Under the pieces are notes generated by a model that saw nothing but the letters and a program-made list of their open reading frames with translations, ran no database searches and was not told the origin of the DNA. Shown piece after piece: positions 25,497 through 33,940 of a DNA stretch of 33,940 nucleotides (its first letter is position 1; each line of letters starts with the position of its first letter). The translations under genes were made by a program, and so were the position numbers. Origin of the DNA: a bacterium (GTDB lineage Bacteria > Planctomycetota > UBA1135 > GCA-002686595); NCBI GenBank assembly GCA_024228395.1, contig JAAETM010000301.1, positions 1-33,940 on the forward strand, written 5' to 3'.

Positions 25497-28289
25497 ATGG
25501 AGCGTCCGATGACTACACAAATCTTAAGCAAGCAAAGTATGGTTTTTTCATTCGCACAGGGCGATGGAGGAGACCGGCAGCTTCTTGGGGGCAAGGGAGC
25601 GAATCTCTGCGAGATGACCCAGATCGGATTGAACGTGCCCCCTGGATTTGTGATCACCACCCAGGCATGCGTGGATTTTTTGGAGTCGGGTGCCAAGGCC
25701 CTGGACCCCAGTATCATGGTGCAGGTGCGCCAGCAGATGGCCGAGGTGGAACGGCTCACCGGCAAGGGCTTCGGTGACGGCGAGAATCCCTTGCTCGTTT
25801 CCGTGCGCAGCGGTTCCGCGACCTCCATGCCCGGCATGATGGATACGGTGCTGAACCTGGGCCTCAACGCGGAGACCCTGGAGGGCGAGATCAAGCAGAC
25901 CGGTGATGCGCGTTTCGCCTACGATGCCTATCGACGCTTCATCCAATTGTTCGGCAAGGTCGCCCTGGGCATCGATGACGAACACTTCGACGAGCAGTTC
26001 GAGGAGGTCAAGCAGCAAGTCCATGTGACCGGTGACCTGGGATTGGTAGCCGACGATTTGAAACTGATCTGCGAACGTTTCCTGAAGGTCGTCAAGGACC
26101 ACACCGGTCGGGCCTTCCCCTCGGACCCCTACGAGCAGCTCGAGATCGCCATCAAAGCCGTGTTCTCATCCTGGATGGGGCGGCGGGCCGTGGACTACCG
26201 GCGCGAATTCAATATCACCAAGGATATGGCCAACGGGACCGCGGTCAACATCTGCACCATGGTCTTTGGCAACCGCGGCAACGACTCGGGCACTGGTGTG
26301 GCCTTCACCCGCAACCCCGGCACCGGGGAGAACCGACTCTACGGGGAATACCTGGTCAATGCCCAGGGCGAGGATGTGGTGGCGGGGGTTCGCACTCCCA
26401 AGCAGATCGATGAAATGCGCACGGAGATGCCCGAGATGGCCAGGCAGCTCGGTGAGTTGCACAACAAATTGGAGCAGCACTACCACGAGGTTCAAGATTT
26501 CGAATTCACCATCGAGCGCGGTACGCTGTATTGCTTGCAAACGCGCAACGGCAAGATGAACGCGGCCGCCATGGTGCGAACCTCGGTGGAGATGGAGCGC
26601 GAAGGGTTGATCACGAAGGAGCAAGCGCTCCTGCGCATCGACCCGCTATTGCTGGAACAGATGCTCAATCCGCACCTGGATCCCGATCACCAGGCCGACC
26701 CGGTGGCCCAAGGACTTCCCGCTTCCCCGGGCGCGGCCCATGGCGAGGCTGTCTTCGACGCCGACCGTGCCATGCAACGCGGCAAGGACAAGGGCCATGC
26801 GGTCATCCTGCTGCGCGAGGAGACCAAACCCGAGGACATCCACGGCTTCTTCGCCGCCCAGGGCATCCTGACCAGCCGCGGGGGCAAGACCTCCCACGCC
26901 GCCGTGGTGGCGCGCGGCATGGGCAAACCCTGCGTGGCCGGTGCCGAAGGCATCGAGGTCGACGTGCATCGCCGCGAGGCCACCATGGGCGGCGTCGTCA
27001 TCAAAGAGGGCGACCTGATCACCATCGATGGAACCAGCGGTAAGGTCTACCTGGGTGAAATCCCGACCATCGAACCGGAGTTCACCGAAGATCTAGAGAC
27101 CTTGCTGCGCTGGGCCGACGAGATCGCGGACCTCACGGTTCTGGCCAACGCCGATACCGGTGTCGACGCCAAACGCGCCCTGCGCTATGGCGCCCAGGGC
27201 ATCGGCCTGTGCCGCACCGAACGAATGTTCAACGCGATCGAGCGCCTTCCTGTGGTGATCGAAATGATCGTGGCCGAGTCCCCGGCCCAACGCGAAGCCG
27301 CCCTCGAAAAACTGCTGCCCATGCAGCGCGCTGATTTCCAAGACCTGTTCGAGGTCATGTCACCCAAGCCGGTCACCATCCGGCTCTTGGATCCGCCCAT
27401 CCACGAGTTCCTGCCCTCCGAACAGCAGCTCATCGATGACCTGGAGAAGCTCGAGCACTTGAGCCACTCCGCGCGCGGAATGCAGGTGTTGGCGGGCAGC
27501 ATGATGCTCTTGCACGAGCCGCGCAGGGCGAAGGCGGAGGCCAATTCGATGCGACATCTGGTGGAACCCCACCTGGTGGACCAGGCCATCGCCAAGAAGA
27601 AGAACATCCTGCACATGGTGCGGGTCTTGCATGAGACCAACCCCATGCTCGGCCACCGTGGCGTACGCCTCGGCATCACCTTCCCCGAGATCTATGACAT
27701 GCAACTGCGTGCCATCATGGAAGCCGAAGCCGCTTGCATCAAGAAGGGCATCAAGGTGTGCCCCAAGATCATGGTGCCCCAGGTGTGCACCATCGAAGAG
27801 CTGGAGCGCGTCAAGGAGTGCGTCGACCGCTTGCGTGTTGAGGTCGAGGCTGAAGCCGGGGTCAAACTCAACTTCAAATTCGGTTCCATGATCGAAGTCG
27901 TGCGCGCTTGCATGCGCGCCGCTTCCCTCGCCGAGGGTGTGGACTTCTTCTCGTTTGGCACCAACGACTTGACCCAAGCCACCTTCTCATTCTCTCGTGA
28001 GGATGCGGAGAACAAGTTCCTACCCGCGTACCATGACCACAGCATTCTGGACTACAACCCATTCGAATCGCTCGACGAAAAGGGCGTGGGCAAGTTGATG
28101 GAGCTGGCGGTGAACTGGGGCCGGGATGCCAAACCTGGCTTGGATGTGGGCATCTGCGGCGAGCATGGGGGACATCCTTCCTCCATCGATTTCTGCCACC
28201 GACTTGGTTTGAATTATGTGTCCTGTTCTGCTCCGCGCGTGCCCGTTGCCAGATTGGCGGTGGCCCACGCCAAGTTGAAGAACCGCTGA
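25497..28289 (+). CDS. ppdK: Pyruvate, phosphate dikinase
   Basis: PPDK interconverts pyruvate, ATP and phosphate with phosphoenolpyruvate, AMP and pyrophosphate. The 930-residue protein has the N-terminal nucleotide-binding domain (LLGGKGANLCEM, SVRSGSATSMPGMMDTVLNL, GTGVAFTRNPGTGENRLYGE). The swivelling phosphohistidine domain has GGKTSHAAVVARGMGKPCV with H467. The C-terminal PEP/pyruvate barrel has GLCRTERMF, GHRGVRLGITFPEIYDMQ, FSFGTNDLTQATFSFSREDA and the CGEHGG cysteine loop. These separate it from PEP synthase. It is somewhat longer than the usual 870-890 residues. ATG 25497 or ATG 25509 may be the start. Its stop codon overlaps the 144-bp palindrome. Confidence 0.96.
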   Translation: MERPMTTQILSKQSMVFSFAQGDGGDRQLLGGKGANLCEMTQIGLNVPPGFVITTQACVDFLESGAKALDPSIMVQVRQQMAEVERLTGKGFGDGENPLLVSVRSGSATSMPGMMDTVLNLGLNAETLEGEIKQTGDARFAYDAYRRFIQLFGKVALGIDDEHFDEQFEEVKQQVHVTGDLGLVADDLKLICERFLKVVKDHTGRAFPSDPYEQLEIAIKAVFSSWMGRRAVDYRREFNITKDMANGTAVNICTMVFGNRGNDSGTGVAFTRNPGTGENRLYGEYLVNAQGEDVVAGVRTPKQIDEMRTEMPEMARQLGELHNKLEQHYHEVQDFEFTIERGTLYCLQTRNGKMNAAAMVRTSVEMEREGLITKEQALLRIDPLLLEQMLNPHLDPDHQADPVAQGLPASPGAAHGEAVFDADRAMQRGKDKGHAVILLREETKPEDIHGFFAAQGILTSRGGKTSHAAVVARGMGKPCVAGAEGIEVDVHRREATMGGVVIKEGDLITIDGTSGKVYLGEIPTIEPEFTEDLETLLRWADEIADLTVLANADTGVDAKRALRYGAQGIGLCRTERMFNAIERLPVVIEMIVAESPAQREAALEKLLPMQRADFQDLFEVMSPKPVTIRLLDPPIHEFLPSEQQLIDDLEKLEHLSHSARGMQVLAGSMMLLHEPRRAKAEANSMRHLVEPHLVDQAIAKKKNILHMVRVLHETNPMLGHRGVRLGITFPEIYDMQLRAIMEAEAACIKKGIKVCPKIMVPQVCTIEELERVKECVDRLRVEVEAEAGVKLNFKFGSMIEVVRACMRAASLAEGVDFFSFGTNDLTQATFSFSREDAENKFLPAYHDHSILDYNPFESLDEKGVGKLMELAVNWGRDAKPGLDVGICGEHGGHPSSIDFCHRLGLNYVSCSAPRVPVARLAVAHAKLKNR

Positions 28290-28431
28290 TACGGCGTCAG
28301 AGAGCCCCCAACGGTCAACAAATGGCCGAAGGGTGGCGTATTAAAAAGGGCCCGAAACGGAAAGGTTTCGGGCCCTTTTGATGCGCGACTCTTCGGCCCT
28401 TTATTGACCGTTGGGGGTCCGACGCCGTATC
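28288..28431. repeat. 144-bp imperfect palindrome overlapping the ppdK stop
   Basis: Three arm pairs nest symmetrically: GATACGGCGTC (28288-28298) with GACGCCGTATC (28421-28431); CCCCCAACGGTCAA (28305-28318) with TTGACCGTTGGGGG (28404-28417); GGCCGAAG (28324-28331) with CTTCGGCC (28391-28398). A 15-bp terminator hairpin sits at the centre. Spacers are similar in length on both sides. The ends are flanked by a 3-base direct repeat, GCT. The GA of the ppdK TGA stop is the first two bases of the palindrome. Confidence 0.85.
28344..28379. terminator. Central 15-bp terminator hairpin
   Basis: AAAAGGGCCCGAAAC (28344-28358) and GTTTCGGGCCCTTTT (28365-28379) are perfect complements with loop GGAAAG. 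TTTT ends the stem, so it should terminate the ppdK transcript. Confidence 0.88.
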
Positions 28432-28445
28432 GCTATCATGGCGCC

Positions 28446-30434
28446 ATGTCACGCCCCGCGAAATACGTCCTCGGCTTCATTGGGGTTGCTGTTTTAGGGA
28501 TCACCGCATTGTGGTCGATCTTAGGGAAGTCCCGTGCTCCTTTGGATGGTGCCCACACAGCCCAGAGCCTTCCGGAAGAAGACGTGCAGCCGCAGCCACC
28601 CGCTGAGCTTGCAGATGTGCCGGGTGGCGTGGAACCGCGCACGTCCCTCCAGGCTGCTGCCACCGAACAAACACCCCCGGACTCCGACCCGATCCCAGAA
28701 TCGGCTCCACCCGCCAATGGGGATCTGCAAGTCCTAGTGCTGGACGGGATGGGCCAGCCCGTGCCCAACTTCCCCGTGCATCTGGTGCGAGGCAGCGCGA
28801 AGAGCAAGAAGGATGTGCAGTCGAAGATCGATGCGGTTTCCAACGACCAGGGTATTGCGACCCTGGTGGGTTCTGCCAAAAAACTCAAGCCCTATTTTCA
28901 GCCAGGCCCCAAGCCACCCTTCCTAGAAGCCTACGGCCTGCGCATGGGGGTGCGCGCGAACTTGCCCTTCGAATCCCCGCCAGGTGAGGAGCCAGACTTC
29001 GGCACGGTGTGGCTCACCGAAAAACCAAACGGGCCGGTGCGCTTGACCATTCCGGCCATCGCTTGGATCGACGCGCACATGACGCCAGGCATTGGCCTTG
29101 ATGACCAGAAGATCTGGCCCAATTGGGTAAGTGTACGGCGTGCCGAAGATCGATTCGCCGGAGGTTGGCGCACGGGAGCTGCGGTGGAAAACCCCGAGCA
29201 GCCCCTGCGGCTGGGTCCTTTTGGATTGGGCTGGGAACTCAGCATCGATCTCACACGCAGGGATCGCATGGGGTCCTTGTGTTATCAGGTTGTTTCAGGT
29301 CCGACGACCCCGGGTGAGGTGTTGCGAGTGGATTTGGAAATGGTGCCCACCCAGGTCTTGCAAGGGATCGCCGTGAGCGCTTCGGGGCAGCCCTTTGCGG
29401 AAGCCAAGTTGAGAATCACCCTGTGCAAGCGAGGGGAGGACAAGGGACGTCGAGCCTATCCCACCACGGATAGCAAAGGACAATGGAGTTTTGAGGTGGC
29501 CCCCGACATGCAGGGCAGTCGTTTGCTGTTTGAGGTCCGGTCCGACCCACGCGAGCACCATGGGGAGCTGCCCGTGATTCAGCGACCTTCCGGCCCTGGC
29601 CTGCGGGACGTGGGCCAGGTGACCCTGCATCCAGCAAAGGGTCCCGAGCAACTGCTGGTCAGCGGCAGCGTGCTCGACGAAGCCGGAAAGCCCGTGAGGC
29701 GTGTGAATGTCTGGGTCTACGAGATCCGAATGGAAGCCGGCCAGCAAGTGCGAGCCAAGCAACCGCTAGACCGCGTTCGTGCCCATAGCGATGGACGCTT
29801 TGAAGCGAGCACCTATGAATCCGTGGAGAGCGGGATGCTGCGGGTTTTTGCTTCCTGTAAGGGCTACCTGTCCCCCGAGTACCAAGACGTTCCCATCGGC
29901 ACAGGGGGCATGAACTTCCTTCTTGCCAAGGGCGGCAGCATCGGCGCGCGCTTTCGCATCGAGCACGAAATCCCCAAGGACCAGGTCATCATCCGCCTCT
30001 CCGGCAAGAGCTCCCGCACCCTTTCCCTTGTCGAATTCGCCTGGCGGGAGAACTCGCGCTTCCCCAGTCTTGTGCAGGGCGACTACGCGGTTCGGATTCA
30101 CATTCGCAAGACCGACTGGGACCTGTACGAAACCACAGCTCAACTGAATTCCGCCCAGAACTTTTCACTGGGCGAAATCGATCTCGTGGGCAAGGCCCAG
30201 CTCCTCAAGCTGCATTTCGTCGATGCCCAAGGCCAGGACATCGCGGAGGAGCGTTTCTACATGCTGGATACCGAGGGCCATGGTTACAAGAGCGGCGTGG
30301 CCACCAACGAGCAGGGCGCCATATGGTGCGTCATCCCTGCAAACTCCGGTCCCCTTACCGTCGGCAACCGCAAGCGTGGCAACCTGCAAGTCCAACCCGT
30401 CTCCGGAGTCAACGAACTGATCTTCACCCAGTGA
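28446..30434 (+). CDS. Membrane-anchored protein with carboxypeptidase-regulatory-like (beta-sandwich) domains
   Basis: The 662-residue protein has an N-terminal membrane segment (YVLGFIGVAVLGITALWSIL, residues 7-26), then a Pro/Glu-rich linker and an extracytoplasmic part. At least four segments have the pattern of transthyretin-like/CarboxypepD_reg folds: LQVLVLDGMGQPVPNFPVHL, LQGIAVSASGQPFAEAKLRI, LVSGSVLDEAGKPVRRVNVW and LKLHFVDAQGQDIAEERFYM. No catalytic motif is seen, so a structural or binding role in the envelope is more likely than an enzyme. ATG 28446 was chosen; the frame upstream runs into the palindrome. The YbeD-type gene starts 14 bases after its stop. Confidence 0.7.
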   Translation: MSRPAKYVLGFIGVAVLGITALWSILGKSRAPLDGAHTAQSLPEEDVQPQPPAELADVPGGVEPRTSLQAAATEQTPPDSDPIPESAPPANGDLQVLVLDGMGQPVPNFPVHLVRGSAKSKKDVQSKIDAVSNDQGIATLVGSAKKLKPYFQPGPKPPFLEAYGLRMGVRANLPFESPPGEEPDFGTVWLTEKPNGPVRLTIPAIAWIDAHMTPGIGLDDQKIWPNWVSVRRAEDRFAGGWRTGAAVENPEQPLRLGPFGLGWELSIDLTRRDRMGSLCYQVVSGPTTPGEVLRVDLEMVPTQVLQGIAVSASGQPFAEAKLRITLCKRGEDKGRRAYPTTDSKGQWSFEVAPDMQGSRLLFEVRSDPREHHGELPVIQRPSGPGLRDVGQVTLHPAKGPEQLLVSGSVLDEAGKPVRRVNVWVYEIRMEAGQQVRAKQPLDRVRAHSDGRFEASTYESVESGMLRVFASCKGYLSPEYQDVPIGTGGMNFLLAKGGSIGARFRIEHEIPKDQVIIRLSGKSSRTLSLVEFAWRENSRFPSLVQGDYAVRIHIRKTDWDLYETTAQLNSAQNFSLGEIDLVGKAQLLKLHFVDAQGQDIAEERFYMLDTEGHGYKSGVATNEQGAIWCVIPANSGPLTVGNRKRGNLQVQPVSGVNELIFTQ

Positions 30435-30448
30435 CGCCACCCAGCCCC

Positions 30449-30694
30449 ATGGATAAACCCGAAATCGAATACCCCTGCGAGTGGGACTACAAAATCATTG
30501 GCCACAGCGAGCATGCGCTGCGGCAAGCCGTGGCCAGCATCGCCCCGCCTGGCCACTCCATAACACCAGGCAAAGAGAGCAAACAAGGCAAGTATTGCTC
30601 CCTAGGCCTTACGATTCTGGTTACCGACGAAGCCCATCGTCATAAACTCTTTGCGTCCTTGAAGGCCCACGCGGAGATCGTCTTCGTGCTGTAG
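30449..30694 (+). CDS. YbeD-type (DUF493) small regulatory protein
   Basis: The 81-residue protein matches the YbeD/DUF493 family, a ferredoxin-like fold of about 85 residues: YPCEWDYKIIGHSEHALRQA, then SKQGKYCSLGLTILVTDEA and the ending IVFVL, comparable to the ending IVRMVL of YbeD. The fold resembles regulatory ACT-type domains, but the function is not well established. ATG 30449 was chosen because it opens just before the conserved YPC; the longer ORF begins inside the upstream gene. Confidence 0.82.
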   Translation: MDKPEIEYPCEWDYKIIGHSEHALRQAVASIAPPGHSITPGKESKQGKYCSLGLTILVTDEAHRHKLFASLKAHAEIVFVL

Positions 30695-30791
30695 GATCCA
30701 AAGAGGATTTTCATGGGATTGGGGTCAACCCCCCGTGTTCCGGTTTCGTTGTTGTTTTGCATCCCTCCTTTCGGTCACTTTCATTTGTTCA

Positions 30792-31900
30792 ATGGGCGTC
30801 TTCCTCCCAGTGCTTCTGCTGCTCGCAGGTTTCCTTTTTCAGCCCTTGGCCCACGGCCAGGAGCTGGACGAGTCGATTCCGATTCAGCACGCTGCGGGTG
30901 TAGAAGACCTGCCGGAGAATGAGCGTTTCGTCGCCACCCTGCGAACCTGGGGCGACCTACCGGGAGCGGTGCACTTCGTGGTGCTGCCCTGGGGCGCGCC
31001 CCCAACCGCCAAGGCGATCTTTCAAGGCGTAACCGACCGCAACGGTTTGGCCCGCGTCGAGCTGCCGTGCACGGCTGCGGATGGTTGGCATGAGCGCTCC
31101 GGCATCAATGCGCGCGTGGTGGAACCTGGATACCAACTGCGGCAAGGTGGGCGCCGAATTCACGTGGGGAAGGGCAGCGGTCGGCTGCACTTCAATCTGC
31201 CCCTGCACAGCGGTTCTACCCAATTCGTGCATGTGGTCGATAGGGAGGGGCAAGGTGCCAACGCCTCTCTAGAGTGGCGTCGAGCCGGCGATCCACGTTC
31301 CGTTTTGGACCCATCGATCACGATGGAGGATGCCTTCCAAAGGGTTGGAAGGCCCTGCACTACACCCAGACCATGGATGTGGATGTGTTGGCTACCCGCG
31401 AAAACCACGCCGGGGGGGGAGCCGGATCGGTGCTCAACATTTCATTGGTCCTTGGGGAGAGGCCGGGTCCCTTGACCATCACTTTGCAGGGCGCAGATCA
31501 ACTCGAGGGCGTGGTTCGTTATGCCGATAGTCAGCTTGCCAAGAATGCTCACTTCTGGATATTTTGGGCAGGTCCCCAGGATCCCGACGAGTTGGTCTCT
31601 GTCTGCGCTCGACCCCTGGACGAGTGGGCTCTCCAGTCGCAAGGTTTGATCCGCAAGTACGTGAGGACCGGGCCAGGGGGCAAGTTCATTGCGCGGGGCC
31701 TGCGCCCTGGTTTCTACAAGTTCCAGTCTGGCGGCGCTTGGGTGCGTGCGAAAGCGGGCCAGGACCTGTTTCCCTCGTCGCCGGCCAATGCCCCGGCGGA
31801 TTCGTGCAGTTTGCAATCAGGTGTCAGGGGAGTTGCTCCCTCAATCCACATGTGCCGTCATCGGATGCCTAGGGTTGCTCAACGGTTATATCGTCCATGA
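30792..31900 (+). CDS. Secreted beta-sandwich protein, interrupted by a one-base frameshift
   Basis: The start at ATG 30792 gives the signal peptide MGVFLPVLLLLAGFLFQPLA; an in-frame GTG at 30735 is an alternative. The first part (FVATLRTWGD, GVTDRNGLARVELP) resembles carboxypeptidase-regulatory-like domains. It runs to about 31340 in one frame, and the sense continues in another: GWKALHYTQTMDVDVLATRE, LTITLQGADQLEGVVRYADS, GGKFIARGLRPGFYKFQSGG. One extra base near 31338-31345 (for example AAA to AAAA) gives DAFQKGWKALHYT and joins them. A G8 run (31412-31419) also lies in the gene. The C-terminal end is uncertain: frames stop at 31872 or 31900, overlapping the convergent metalloprotease gene. 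Confidence 0.6.
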
Positions 31901-33581
31901 CCTTGAGAAGGGCGTCTTCTTTGGAGTCCCAGTCTATTTGGTTCGTTGTAAGGGTGACTCCGATCTGCTGGTTTCCGTTCAGGTAGAGAGCTCCTAGGAA
32001 GTGCAGGCGTTGGTGGGTTCCCGGGAACAGTCCGTAGTATTCGAAACGGAGGGCTGGGACATCGCCGAGGCTGGATAGTTCGATGTGGTCCAGCTTGATG
32101 CCATCGATGGAGGATAGACCTTCGCGGTTGAGTTTGAGGTGTTGGTCCAGCCCAATTCCGCCAGGGTTGGGAATCGCTATCACGTTGAGGTTTGTTCGGA
32201 AGTTGGAGCCCGCTTCGATGGGTCCCTGTAGGATGTCCATGCCCTGGATTTTCACCAGGACCCAGCCGTCGGGAATCGGAATGCTCATGCCATACTTCTG
32301 CAAGATCCAGTTGTCCTCCTCCAACTTGGAATTGGGTAGGTCGGCCAGTGCAGCCTGCTCGATCGCTGCCGTGCTCGCCGCGTCCGATTTCACAAGTGCC
32401 ATCCCGAAAGGGTCAGCTTTTAGCAGCTCACTTAGCTCCACAAGAATCGCACTATCCTGCGAGCTGGCGAATTCGACACTGCGCCCCGATCGCTCGATGT
32501 GAGATGTCGTTTCAAGGTGGCTGGGTAGAACTCCTTTCAGCGCGGCCTCGAATTGCTGGGCATCCTCGTCGCGATCCCAAATCGTGCGCCAGAGGGCGGC
32601 CGTTTCGTTCTCGGAGTCCCCCACTTGCAGCAGGACAAACATGTCTCCATCCCACCCAATCGAGGCCTCTACCGATTCACGACGGTTCGCCCCTGCCGCG
32701 GCGAGCAGGCTGTGAATCTGCAGTTCACCGACCGTTTCGCTCAGGACCTTTGTGAACCTGCTGCCAAAAGCAGGAAGCTCCACAACCGTGGGTAGATCGA
32801 CCCCCAATTTGGTGGGATGCATGATCTGTTCGGTGGAGGTCGGCGGTTTGAAGTAACCCAGCTGGAGGGCCTCGATCCCTCCGGCCTGGAAGCGGTGATG
32901 AGCCCACTTGCGTGCGCTCTTGTAAATCAGCGCAGTGCCAACCCCACTGAGACTTCTTTCCAGGTCGCCGAGGTCAAAATCACTTGCAGAGCTGAGCTCA
33001 AGGGCAGGCAGGCCCTGAAGTGCCGCAAGGGAAACCATTTCCGCTTCGCCCTCCAACACGCAGCGGTTCACGAGGAACTCATCCAGACTCTTGGCTGCCT
33101 TGAAGAGGTCAAGGACGCCCACCTCGCGAGTGTCCTGGCAGGCATGCACCAGTTCATGAACAGTGAGCGGTTCCAATCCCCCATTCAACACCTCGGATAT
33201 CTGACCAACGGACGTGTCCAGCATGACGAAGCTCTTGCGGGGAGCGTGATAGTAGGCCGCGAGGGATTGAGCCATGCTTTCGACAACCGCCCGCCGGAAA
33301 GCTTCGGGGGTCGAGGCCACTTCGAGGCCCAAGCTGCGGAACAGCCAGAATTGACTCGCGAGAAAAGCCTCGTCTTGAATGGAATCCAAGTCTTCGATCA
33401 CCGACTCGATCGGACGCCTCTCCATCGCGACTTTGTCGGGAACAACGTATCCGACAGCCGCGAGTTTCGCGGTGGCGTCTTCCTGCAGTTTTGCGAGTTC
33501 GCCATCTTCTCCCTGACAGATCGACAGAGCCAAGGAAGCGGTTGAAAGTGCGAATAGGCTGGAGGTGATCAGATACTTCAA
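31869..33581 (-). CDS. Secreted HExxH zinc metalloprotease-like protein
   Basis: The 570-residue product (from TTG 33581) begins MKYLITSSLFALSTASLALS, a signal peptide. The zincin motif HELVH (142-146) follows in PLTVHELVHACQD, and a downstream glutamate in CVLEGEAEMV (about 177-181) could be the third zinc ligand, as in gluzincins. The C-terminal 140 residues (YGMSIPIPDGWVLVK, VPALRFEYYG, LYLNGNQQIGVTLTT) resemble PsbP/DcrB-type folds. The substrate is unknown. GTG 33650 is an alternative start but would place 23 extra residues before the signal peptide. No ATG is suitably placed. It converges on the frameshifted secreted-protein gene. Confidence 0.72.
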   Translation of the reverse strand: MKYLITSSLFALSTASLALSICQGEDGELAKLQEDATAKLAAVGYVVPDKVAMERRPIESVIEDLDSIQDEAFLASQFWLFRSLGLEVASTPEAFRRAVVESMAQSLAAYYHAPRKSFVMLDTSVGQISEVLNGGLEPLTVHELVHACQDTREVGVLDLFKAAKSLDEFLVNRCVLEGEAEMVSLAALQGLPALELSSASDFDLGDLERSLSGVGTALIYKSARKWAHHRFQAGGIEALQLGYFKPPTSTEQIMHPTKLGVDLPTVVELPAFGSRFTKVLSETVGELQIHSLLAAAGANRRESVEASIGWDGDMFVLLQVGDSENETAALWRTIWDRDEDAQQFEAALKGVLPSHLETTSHIERSGRSVEFASSQDSAILVELSELLKADPFGMALVKSDAASTAAIEQAALADLPNSKLEEDNWILQKYGMSIPIPDGWVLVKIQGMDILQGPIEAGSNFRTNLNVIAIPNPGGIGLDQHLKLNREGLSSIDGIKLDHIELSSLGDVPALRFEYYGLFPGTHQRLHFLGALYLNGNQQIGVTLTTNQIDWDSKEDALLKVMDDITVEQP

Positions 33582-33775
33582 GTGAATGATGCCTAGCAGG
33601 CAAAAAGAGGTCCGCGCGGTTCCGTATAGACGGAGGGATTGGCAGCGCACAGTACGAAGTCAGAGCCGTTTCCACCAGTTCAGCATCCACGCAAAATGCA
33701 AGCGGATCACTCCGCTTCTGCAGCACTTCCCTGTCGCGAATAGGCGGCAGGGCGTCTGACGCTGTATCTTCGGTG

Positions 33776-33940
33776 CTACCGGGGTGACCCAGGCTGGGTC
33801 TTTTCCAGTCCTTTCTCCCAGACATTCCAGGCCTCGAAGAACTCGGACTCCTCCACCTCCGGAGCGGGGGTTCCCAGGTGCTTGGCGTAGGTCCGAAGCC
33901 CCTCATCCAGCAAGCGCAACTCCCTCAGAAGAGGCTCCGC
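33776..33940 (-). CDS. 3' end of a gene running off the window
   Basis: Reading leftward from the window edge, 54 codons are open before TAG (33778-33776). The peptide, AEPLLRELRLLDEGLRTYAK then EVEESEFFEAWNVWEKGLEK, is helical, Glu/Leu/Lys-rich and has the codon bias of neighbouring genes. It looks like the end of a real protein, but no family is recognised. The start and most of the gene are outside the window. Confidence 0.5.
   Translation of the reverse strand, partial: AEPLLRELRLLDEGLRTYAKHLGTPAPEVEESEFFEAWNVWEKGLEKTQPGSPR

Noticed and set aside
33751-33770. GACGCTGTATC, one mismatch from the outer arm of the ppdK palindrome
   Set aside because: Only one arm is present and the partner arms are absent, so it is probably chance; worth including in a genome-wide search.
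33154-33906. 250-codon minus-strand frame at the right end
   Set aside because: Arg/Pro/Ser-rich and overlaps both the metalloprotease gene and the partial gene in other frames that look better.
1-33940. CRISPR arrays, insertion sequences, prophage or integrase genes
   Set aside because: No regularly spaced direct repeats, transposase motifs or integrase residues were found.

Overview
The window is GC-rich bacterial chromosome from a Gram-negative organism. It has genes for lipid A and heptose synthesis, signal peptides, and many genes with weak or absent Shine-Dalgarno sequences. A Planctomycetota-like bacterium is the best guess. The support is the pair of secreted PPC / FG-GAP proteins sharing a C-terminal domain that ends LSVTF, the membrane-anchored Ser/Thr kinase with a very long outer part, and the secreted carboxypeptidase-regulatory-like proteins. 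This is an inference from gene content; the window holds no rRNA, tRNA, CRISPR array or recognisable insertion sequence.

Layout. 1-1.6 kb: a P-loop protein, a convergent cysteine-rich exported protein, and rpoZ (RNA polymerase omega). 1.6-7.3 kb: an envelope operon on the + strand with lpxK, an LpxL/HtrB-type acyltransferase split by a one-base frameshift, a deoxyhypusine-synthase-like protein, hldE, and a TauE/SafE permease. 7.4-11.5 kb, - strand: a secreted PPC-domain protein, then a tandem pair of glutamate dehydrogenase genes in which the downstream copy has lost key lysines. 11.9-13.6 kb, + strand: a WaaP/KdkA-like LPS kinase and an enoyl-CoA hydratase. 13.7-14.3 kb: a decayed DinB/BstA gene. 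14.4-17 kb: a YkgJ-type Cys-cluster protein divergent from an FHA-GAF-sigma54 activator. 17-17.9 kb: a gap with hairpins and one doubtful small gene. 17.9-21.2 kb: a PknB-type kinase with a large extracytoplasmic part. 21.4-22.9 kb: a radical SAM protein that probably starts at CTG. 23.0-25.1 kb, - strand: an FG-GAP protein and a degraded relative. 25.5-28.3 kb: ppdK, whose stop codon lies in a 144-bp imperfect palindrome. 28.4-31.9 kb: two carboxypeptidase-regulatory-like secreted or membrane proteins (the second frameshifted) around a YbeD/DUF493 protein. 31.9-33.6 kb, - strand: a secreted HExxH metalloprotease. The 3' end of another gene closes the window.

How it fits together. lpxK, the acyltransferase, hldE and the separate LPS kinase supply outer-membrane lipid A and core. 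The Ser/Thr kinase and the FHA-containing sigma54 activator, separated only by a non-coding gap, could form a phospho-signalling pair. The glutamate dehydrogenase pair resembles a catalytic plus regulatory subunit arrangement. Two genes contain single-base frameshifts, the first at a G homopolymer and the second best explained by a short A run; true mutation and sequencing error cannot be separated from one sequence.
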